Assembly (NCBI GenBank): GCA_020152595.1
Contig: JAIGNY010002143.1
Coordinates: 377,501-441,500 of the forward strand
Reading direction: 5' to 3'
DNA: 64,000 nt
From: Chiridota heheva
Lineage: Eukaryota > Echinodermata > Holothuroidea > Apodida > Chiridotidae
The position numbers and the translations under genes are program-made. Under the pieces are notes generated by a model that had not been told where the DNA came from, searched no databases, and saw nothing but the letters and a program-made list of their open reading frames with translations. Shown piece by piece: positions 56,915 through 64,000 of this stretch (positions within the stretch are counted from its first letter, which is position 1; each line of letters starts with the position of its first letter).

Positions 56915-57605
56915 ATAATAATTATACTAATAATAGCGCAAGATTAACAAAGCTGCTCAGAGCGCTTAACAAAGATAGGAATAAACATACTTAGGAAAAA
57001 TGATATAAAGGTAAATATGCCTAAAATTTAAAAAACTTTAGCATAAACGATATCAACAAGGCAAACAAGAGCATTAAATGACACTCTAAAAATGTATAGG
57101 TAATGAGATCAACTAAAAATGGATGACTGGAATGCATAAAAAGCACACATCATTTGCAATGTAAAAGCAAGCCTAAAATAGTATGTTTTTAAAGAAGTTT
57201 TAAATTTAGCAAAAGTATTACATGATCGCACAGTGATTGGCAAAGCATTCCACATTTTTGGCGCACAAACTGAAAAGCTCTGTCGCCAATCTTTAATCCC
57301 GTTCTCTTCTTTCAAAGCAATTTGTGTGTTGATGAGCGTAGGGATCTGTTTGGTTTGTAATGTGTGAGGAGGCATGACAGGTAGGAAGGGGCGAAACCAT
57401 CTAGTGCAATGGAGGGATTTCAGAAGTGGGGTGGCATGGTCTCTTTTCCTTTTCAGCATTGTTTTGGACGAGCTCAAGCTTGCGAACTGTCCAAACAGCA
57501 AGCCATTGACATAATCTAGGCGGGAAGCGACGATGGCGTTTATTAAAGTAGTAGTAGCATCCTTGGTCAAAAATGGACAAATATGTGCAATTTGCTTGTT
57601 TGTTA
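56915..57605 (-). mobile_element. LINE relic, CR1/L2-like C-terminal end
   Basis: A minus-strand frame of about 153 codons contains TKDATTTLINAIVASRLDYV, NGLLFGQ, KRDHATPLLKSLHCTRW, FSVCAPKMWNALPITVRSCN and FKTSLKTYYFRLAF. These are the ordered landmarks found after the reverse transcriptase domain in CR1/L2-type LINEs. The middle is shortened compared with typical elements. The 3' end shows AGCGCTCTGAGCAGC and then an ATTATTATT-type tail on the minus strand, as L2-like families often have. Confidence 0.85.
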
Positions 57606-57739
57606 TTTTAAGAGTAAATGAAATTGCTTATGCCAGTTTGAAGTAAAGTGTCCTTGTACTAAATAAGAGAAAATCCATGGCTGTAACATTTGTATGTTTA
57701 TGCTTGTGTACAAGCTTGATGTTTCTACTTTTGCTTTAT

Positions 57740-58186
57740 TACCTATTTAATTCTCTTTGTAACTTATTTCACCTATTCAGTTCTCTTTATAACTTATATC
57801 ACCTATTCAATTTCCTTTGTAACTTATATCACCTATTCAATTTCCTTTGTAATTTATATCACCTATTCAATTCTCTTTGTAACTTATATCACCTATTCAA
57901 TTTCCTTTGTAACTTATATCACCTATTCAATTCCCTCTGTAACTTATATCACCTATTCAATTCTCTTTGTAACTTATATCACCTATTCAATTCTCTTTGT
58001 AAGTTATATCACCTATTCAATTCTCTTTGTAACTTATATCACCTATTCAATTTTTTTGTAACTTATATCACCTATTCAATTCTCTTTGTAACTTATATCA
58101 CCTATTCAATTTCCTTTGTATCTTATATCACCTATTCAATTCTCTTTGTAACTTATATCACCTATTCGATTCTCTTTGTAACTGCT
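57740..58186. repeat. 30-bp tandem array, about 15 copies
   Basis: The unit is TTCAATTCTCTTTGTAACTT plus ATATCACCTA. Its length is a multiple of three, so a long false frame of CNLYHLFN repeats spans the array. Confidence 0.95.
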
Positions 58187-58947
58187 ATGGTTAGGGTTTC
58201 GTTCAATGTTTTGTTTGATTTGGAATTGATTATTGCATCTGGAATTATCTTTAAGTAAAAAAAAAACTGTGCCTAAATACTATGCTTGAAACGTCACAAA
58301 CAACAATTTAACTATCCCAAACTTAAAGATTCCCACCACTTTAAAAGCAATAGATAACAGATAAACTTCTTAAATTTATTTTTAACTGATGATCTAGTGA
58401 CAGATCACATTACATTGTTGATTCGCTTATTGATAGGAAAGCAGTGTGTGTATTATGCTGTTATGTTTGATACAGAAATAAATAGATAAATAAGTTTTGT
58501 TAAAAAGTAAATTCCAGTTTAGGCCTACAATGTTTATTAGCTGAAAAACCGACGTTCTTGTGTTAAATGTTTCCAAGCAGTTGTTAATCTAAATTACTGT
58601 TTTGATGGATTATTTTATGTACTTTTTTGTCAGATAAATATTTAAAACAATTTGAAAAAAACAAATAGTTTTTAGTAGTTTGAAATGTTAAAATTAATCT
58701 ACTTTTTGGATTGAAACCACGGGTATAGTAGCTTTCTTACAAACAACATAAACGTGGTATTTCTTATAGGTGTATGCAGTTTCTGTTCCTGGAAAGATGG
58801 GGTAAGACGTGTTTTAGAATAACATCTCATTATTGAAATAATTTTTCTTTCATGGTATGATTTGTCATTCTTTGAAGGAGAGGGGCAGACGTTCAGCCCG
58901 TTTGATTCCCCAGTGTGTCAATCCAATATTATGCAAAAAGCTAGATT
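58187..58947. other. No recognised gene; diverged copy of 53.2-53.7 kb
   Basis: Phrases such as AACTTCT, GATGATCTAGTGACAG, CTTATTGATA.GAAAGCAGTG and GTATTAT occur in the same order at 53,395-53,510. Together with the 56.8/52.95-kb similarity, this indicates an old direct duplication of roughly 5 kb spacing. Confidence 0.5.
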
Positions 58948-59192
58948 TAAACAGCTTCTATTTTGAAAATGGATTTCTATTGTCAAAATGGACTGGAAAA
59001 AAGCCTTCACATTACCGTTATACTCTGTTTTTGGTACTTGATAAACTATGTACCAGAATAGCTAACATAATTTATGCTTGCTATTCTGGTACAGAGTTTT
59101 GAAGTCCTAAAAAAAGGGTATAATGGTAATGTTAAAACTTTTTTCCAGTCTATTTTGACAATAGAAATCCACTTTGAAAATAGAAGCTAGAT
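58948..59192. mobile_element. Palindromic MITE, family B, copy 3
   Basis: Arms AACAGCTTCTATTTTGAAAA and TTTGAAAATAGAAGC flank the GTACCAGAATAGC palindrome. TAGATTTA is present on both sides (before 58,949 and at 59,189 onward), consistent with an 8-bp target duplication. Confidence 0.85.
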
Positions 59193-59885
59193 TTACCTGT
59201 TTACTGTTTAATCATGAAAATGAATATCACGAATACTATAAACCGTAGCCAGTCTGCTAGTTAAAAATTTCCATGTGTACCCTTGTCAAATTAATATTTT
59301 GCTAATTGCGTGACCACTTTTATACAATACTTTTAGCTCAGGATATTTGTTAGCAAAGCATTGAGAACTGTACAGTTTCAGGTGCATTCAAATATTGTGG
59401 TTTAACCAAGGTCATATTTACATTGCTTAGCAGAACCAAGGAGCTTCTGCTGATAGCAAACTCGAGTGCTTGACCAAAGAATGCAGTCACGTGACTGGAT
59501 CCTTGGCAAGATAACACTGTGTTCTCAGGAGCCCTGTCCCCAAGAACATAATTACCCTCATTAGATGAGTAATATAGTACTTAAAAAATAAAAAAATGAA
59601 ATATCGAAATGATTCCTAAAATATCCAATTTGTGGCAAAATTGAATCCGAATTTGAGGCTTCTGTATTAGTTTCAAGTTCAGTGTTGCCAAACCTGGTGA
59701 AAAAACAGACACACAATCAAATCAATTGTATTGTCGTCTGCCAACACTATCAGCAGATTGGCAGATTGACATTTTAAACCCGGGTTAGAAGCGAAAGAGA
59801 CAATAGCGACGCAAGCAAATACGCCAAACGTGACCTTTCGGCATGATTGTTAATAGGCATGCTTCCGAACTGATAATGGTAATGT
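59193..59885. other. No gene; related to 54.5-55.0 kb
   Basis: CTAGTCTGCTAGTTA-type, TTTCCATGT and AGCAAAGCATTGAGAACTG phrases match 54,640-54,940 in the same order. This supports the same old duplication seen at 58.2 kb. Confidence 0.5.
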
Positions 59886-59943
59886 AAAGGCTTTATTACA
59901 GTCCATTTGACAATAGAAATCCATTTTGAAAATAGAAGCTTTT
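59886..59943. mobile_element. Half copy of MITE family B
   Basis: AAGGCTTTATTACAGTCCAT, TTGACAATAGAAATCC, TTTTGAAAATAGAAGCT is one arm only. Confidence 0.75.
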
Positions 59944-60099
59944 TACAGAATGTGTTAAACTTTCATCATAATTCTGACTTGTTGTGTCATTTTTCAATTC
60001 CGGTCTTTTATTACGCAATCATTAATACGATAGTGATCTATTTGGTATTTGGGATGTAATCAGTTGAAATAATTTTTTTTATCATAATGGTATGTTAAT

Positions 60100-60300
60100 G
60101 TTAAAGGTATATGGACAGGTAGAGATTTTGCCACAAATATCTTCCTTTTAACATTCTGAACATTTCATTAAAGGTATATGGACAGGTAGAGATTTTGCCA
60201 CAAATATCTTCCTTTTAATATTCTGAACATTTCATTAAAGGTATATGGACAGCTAGAGATTTTGCCATAAATATGTTCCTTTTAATATTCTGAATCAAAA
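60100..60300. repeat. 67-bp tandem repeat, three copies
   Basis: TTAAAGGTATATGGACAGGT, AGAGATTTTGCCACAAATAT, CTTCCTTTTAA.ATTCTGAA repeats three times; the third copy is more diverged and incomplete. Confidence 0.9.
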
Positions 60301-61757
60301 AAATCGACTCGTTTCTGAGATATTCGCGAAAAAGTGAAAAACTGAGCCACAATAAACGGCTGGACATCCACTATGAAATAAAAGGTGTGTGGCGTAAGAA
60401 TAAGGACACAGCGAGACCTACAATGCATAACTTCCACAGTGTCACTGTGTCACATTCACCTTAAGTTCAAACATCAGTTTCATTTAATAAGACCAGGGAG
60501 CTAAAAGATCGCTTGATTAGCGATATGCTAACTATTACAGGACATTTTCTTGTGGATAAAAAGGACATATCGACTCAAGTTCCAAACCATTATTTCTTTC
60601 TGATTGGCGAATACCACTTCTTATGTTAGGCTGTAAATATTACTGTATGGTACACTGTGTAACTTTCACATAACGTTAGTGTTGTACTGTCCGATCCTTA
60701 CGTCACGAAAAAAACCAATACGTAATAAGCATACGTTTGGAGACTTAAAAATATGCAAGATTTTTCACATTTTGGGATCGATTTTGTAAGAAAGTGTTTG
60801 TAGTGAGTGCTTATGAAGGGCATTTGCATCAAATTATGCAAATTGCTTGTTACTTGTCGATACCTTTAAATTGAAAGGAATCAATCTTAGACTTATACAG
60901 TTTGACAAAATCATTATGATGACAAATCTTCTGACCAAGGTTTGATATCTCTCGAAGCAATGTAACACACATGTTTTAATTGTGAAAAACTTTAATACTA
61001 CAACTACTGTATGGAAGCCGCCATTTTGATTTTAAACATGCAGAAAATGATTTCATCAGCCCAGTCAGTATAGTGTTGGAATGCCTTGTTTTTCTTTAAA
61101 ACCAAGTTTTCTAGCTGATGAAAAATAGTTTTCCTTTTGTAAGGGTCAAATATATTTTTATATAAACAATGAAATTATTAAAACATGTTGTTAAAACTTT
61201 GTGTCACAAATAGTTTGGAATAAAAACTTCAATAACATTTGAAAATAAATTACAATTCTTGTGTCCATGTTGGGAAATAGTGTCATCATGCACAACATTT
61301 GAACAAGATGGCAGCCCCCATATGTCAACTTCAAACATGAACTGAGATAGAAATATGATTTAAACTTACTGTTTTTGGCAGTCCATTTAGATTTTTAATC
61401 CTATAGTATTTAAGATAAGAATTGCATCAGAATTTATCTCTTCTTTAAGATATTTGTATATCCAATAAGACATAAGGGCTAGAAAACAATGTAGATAAAG
61501 GGAATTTAGGGGTGTGATAGTAAATTTTGCTCCCCGTAAAGACAAGTTGTTGTCTCCATTTATTGAAGGAAAGAGGGGCCGGGCCCAAATTTCCTAGCGG
61601 ACCGTTTTTACTATGAGGGGGGACCAAATTTACTGGATGGCTACGGCTTAAATGTCTGGGGACCCAAGTTTCCTAGGAAATAAGGGCCGGGGGCCAAAAT
61701 TGTACTGGGGCAAAATTTACTTTTACAGGGCCAAAAGATGTAGTTTAAGTTCCAGCC
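60301..61757. other. No recognised gene
   Basis: AT-rich DNA. A G/C-rich patch at 61,570-61,740 repeats GGGCC..AAATTT.CTAG-type phrases several times in diverged form. Confidence 0.4.
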
Positions 61758-61760
61758 AAG

Positions 61761-61928
61761 ATGTACGGTAAAGAAGTAGTTGAAGTATGGCAGATTATGG
61801 TACCGAAACCTATAGGAAAATGTTATGAGTTGTCTGTCATACTAAAGTGTCTTCCATACAAGACTCTTGAGAGGTATGCACTTGCAGAAATGTCTGATGA
61901 ATATGCACTACGTCACAGTTTTTGGTAA
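61761..61928 (+). CDS. Small unrecognised ORF (55 codons) next to a Gypsy relic
   Basis: The ATG frame starts MYGKEVVEVWQIMVPKPIGK and ends ALRHSFW before TAA. Composition is protein-like for AT-rich DNA. Position, just 5' of reverse transcriptase remnants on the same strand, suggests a remnant of the same element, but it does not match a reverse transcriptase motif that I can place. Confidence 0.2.
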   Translation: MYGKEVVEVWQIMVPKPIGKCYELSVILKCLPYKTLERYALAEMSDEYALRHSFW

Positions 61929-61929
61929 A

Positions 61930-62790
61930 ATAGTGGAGGGTGCAAGGAAGAGACAAGTGCACACTTTTTCAGCCTGAAATTTTATTTTTGGGCATCATGT
62001 TTCACACAAATGTTTGCAACAGACTACAAAGATACCTACAATTCTTTAAAGTGGCCACCACCATGCTGCCATATAAGGTAACAACACCGGTATCATTTAA
62101 GTACTCAGTATATTCTGGACTGATGAACTTATTAGCGCCCGTTAGTGGAAAACTTTGCTGATACCTCTAAACCATTACATTGCCTTATTAAGAAAGATAC
62201 ACAATTTCTATGGTCAGGTGACTTCAAAAGTGCTTTCCAACAACTCGAGGCAAATCTTTTCTCAGCTCCCATTCTAGCCCATGCACCTAAATAAGATTAA
62301 CCAGTTCTTTTAGACACAGATCAGCATATAGCAATAGCGAGTTAGGATGCGTATTGTCACAGGCCAGCAAAATGTGGAACGTGTGATCGCATGTCACAGC
62401 CATATCTTCTAACGCAAGAAAGAAACTGCTGGCAATTGTCCCGTAGGTAGAGCACTTTCACCATTTCCAGCAGGTGAACCTTCTTTGTAAAAACAGATAA
62501 TAGCTAGTGCCCTTCGATGGTTAACATCGTTCAAATGGACAGAGTGACAAGGCCCTAGTTCATACGACTATAGCATCAATCACCGCCGGGAAGTTCTTGG
62601 TGGTACAACATCCGCAAAACATGCATGATGGTATCCGTAAGTAGGAACATGGTACCCACGGTACCCACACTCTCTTCGATATGAATGAGATAACGACCAA
62701 AACCTGACAACAGGAACCACCGGCAGGCCATTATGTATCTGGACCATTCTCTGTTAGGTTACGTGTGTGCCTAGCCAGAGAATGGCCCCA
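61930..62790 (+). mobile_element. Ty3/Gypsy retrotransposon relic (RT connection and RNase H)
   Basis: Across shifting plus-strand frames: KCTLFQPEILFLG (end of the reverse transcriptase domain), ENFADTSKPLHCLIKKDTQF, FKSAFQQLEANLFSAPILAH, VLLDTDQHIAIAS (first RNase H segment), LTQERNCW, TFFVKTDNS, and YDYSINHRRG. This is the Ty3/Gypsy order. Stops and frameshifts occur throughout. No LTR, integrase or gag could be identified, so it is an internal fragment. Confidence 0.8.
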
Positions 62791-63822
62791 GTGGATCCAT
62801 GGGAGACCCCAGGGGTTCACTGGGGCTATTCTCTGTTGTGTTACGTGTGTGACCAGCCAGCAAATGACCCATATGTGGGTCAGTTATAACAAGTATTCGT
62901 CGATTTACTGATTTATATTTCAATAGATGAAGTAAAGCATCACACAAATATACACACACTTTGGTCGACAGCTTAGGCAGTTGCGTTCCCGCAAATAACT
63001 TTAGAACTAAAACATAAATAGTCCAAGAGCCAGACGCCCACAAACTTGACCATTTGGGCGGGGAGGGGGATCTTTATATACAGTTTTGTGTAATACGATT
63101 TCTTAACTTCTGATTTTTTTATGATAGATTTTTTGTGATAGACTTTGTGGACGTGTCGAAAATAGGTTTATGAACCAGGTTTCGATTTACAGGATATTAA
63201 TTCAAGACCTTATGTCATTTCTTTACTTATGGTTCAAATTAAGTTTTAAGCCGTAACAAGCTGGCTCAAAGCATCAAGCTTTCTTCTCTCGGTCTCAAGG
63301 AAGAGACTTCTCAGCTATAATGGACCTTATATCTAAAAATGGCTTGAATATCACTGAAAAGTGTACATGCATGTAGATTAATAATACATTCTAGAGAACA
63401 GTAGACAAAGCTCGAATATGTCTATACTAGAAAGTACGGTACCAGATCAAATTCATCCTTCATTTAGATGTAAAATATTTCGAAGAAATATATTCTGAAT
63501 AAATCAAATAAAGGACAAGTATAGAAGTAGGCATATCGTATCAACAAGTCGAAAAGAAAAACCTGCCTTTCGAAATAAAATTTGTTAGTTCAATTTGCTG
63601 GTTTTCCAGTAAATGTTAATTCAGGACAACTCGACATAATATACAGTACGGCATACATACGACTGCATGAAACAGATAAGATGATGAAGATAAGACGATA
63701 TTTAGGTTGAAATTTCATTATGCAAAATACTCAGTGATTTAAAAACACTTGGGTAATTAGGTATACAATGTAACATGACACCTAAGGTAGAATGGGATCT
63801 AGAAAATATCTAGCACGTCAGC
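62791..63822. other. No recognised gene
   Basis: A diverged local repeat (TTACGTGTGTG.C.AGCCAG near 62,759 and 62,840) lies at the edge. The rest is AT-rich DNA without exon features. Confidence 0.4.
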
Positions 63823-64000
63823 AATGGCATATAGAGAATGTGATGGCATATAGAGAATGTGATGGCATATAGAGAATGTGATGGCATATAGAGAATGTGA
63901 TGGCATACAGAGAATGTGATGGCATATAGAGAATGTGATGGCATATAGAGAATGTGATGGCATATAGAGAATGTGATGGCATATAGAGAATGTGATGGCA
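63823..64000. repeat. 19-bp tandem array running off the window end
   Basis: The unit GTGATGGCATATAGAGAAT has about nine copies, nearly identical. The array continues beyond the window, so its length is unknown. Confidence 0.95.

Noticed and set aside
57677-58258. ORF of 193 codons with CNLYHLFN repeats
   Set aside because: Produced by a 30-bp tandem array whose length is a multiple of three.

Overview
This window looks like a gene-poor, AT-rich stretch of a metazoan nuclear genome. Coding exons are short (73-300 bp), flanked by GT-AG introns of about 0.4 to 14 kb, and buried in SINEs, LINE and Ty3/Gypsy relics, hAT- and piggyBac-like non-autonomous elements and many minisatellites. An invertebrate is likely and a marine deuterostome plausible, but the sequence alone does not fix the species. 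There is no sign of bacterial or organelle DNA.

One gene is well supported. On the + strand, 14 exons between 11,261 and 43,193 join into about 657 residues. The reading phase holds at every junction except between 36,219 and 38,181. In order, the protein has a death domain (exon 2), a linker, a long coiled coil (exons 5-10), a UBAN-type ubiquitin-binding segment (exon 11), an acidic/proline linker (exons 12-13) and a C-terminal NEMO/optineurin-type C2HC zinc finger split across the last intron. UBAN plus this zinc finger marks the NEMO/optineurin/ABIN group of ubiquitin-reading NF-kB and autophagy adaptors. The human members I know lack a death domain, so the fusion is the main discovery here.

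Layout: 1-11 kb is repeat-rich upstream DNA with two intact-ended hAT-like elements (2,366-3,441; 6,110-7,148), a possible alternative exon (4,071-4,149) and a LINE relic (8,600-9,960, minus). 11.1-43.2 kb is the death-domain gene. Its introns hold SINEs, palindromic MITEs, a 44-bp satellite, a minisatellite starting just after the exon 8 donor, and a second LINE relic. 43.2-54.4 kb has more minisatellites, an inverted pair of LINE 3' ends and two uncertain orphan exons. 54.4-64 kb has a MITE, an unrecognised 138-codon ORF, a LINE relic, tandem arrays, a Ty3/Gypsy relic and a 19-bp array running off the end.

Only the death-domain gene suggests a cellular pathway. By family knowledge, UBAN and the zinc finger would bind polyubiquitin, the coiled coil would oligomerise, and the death domain would recruit other death-fold proteins. 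That role is inference.
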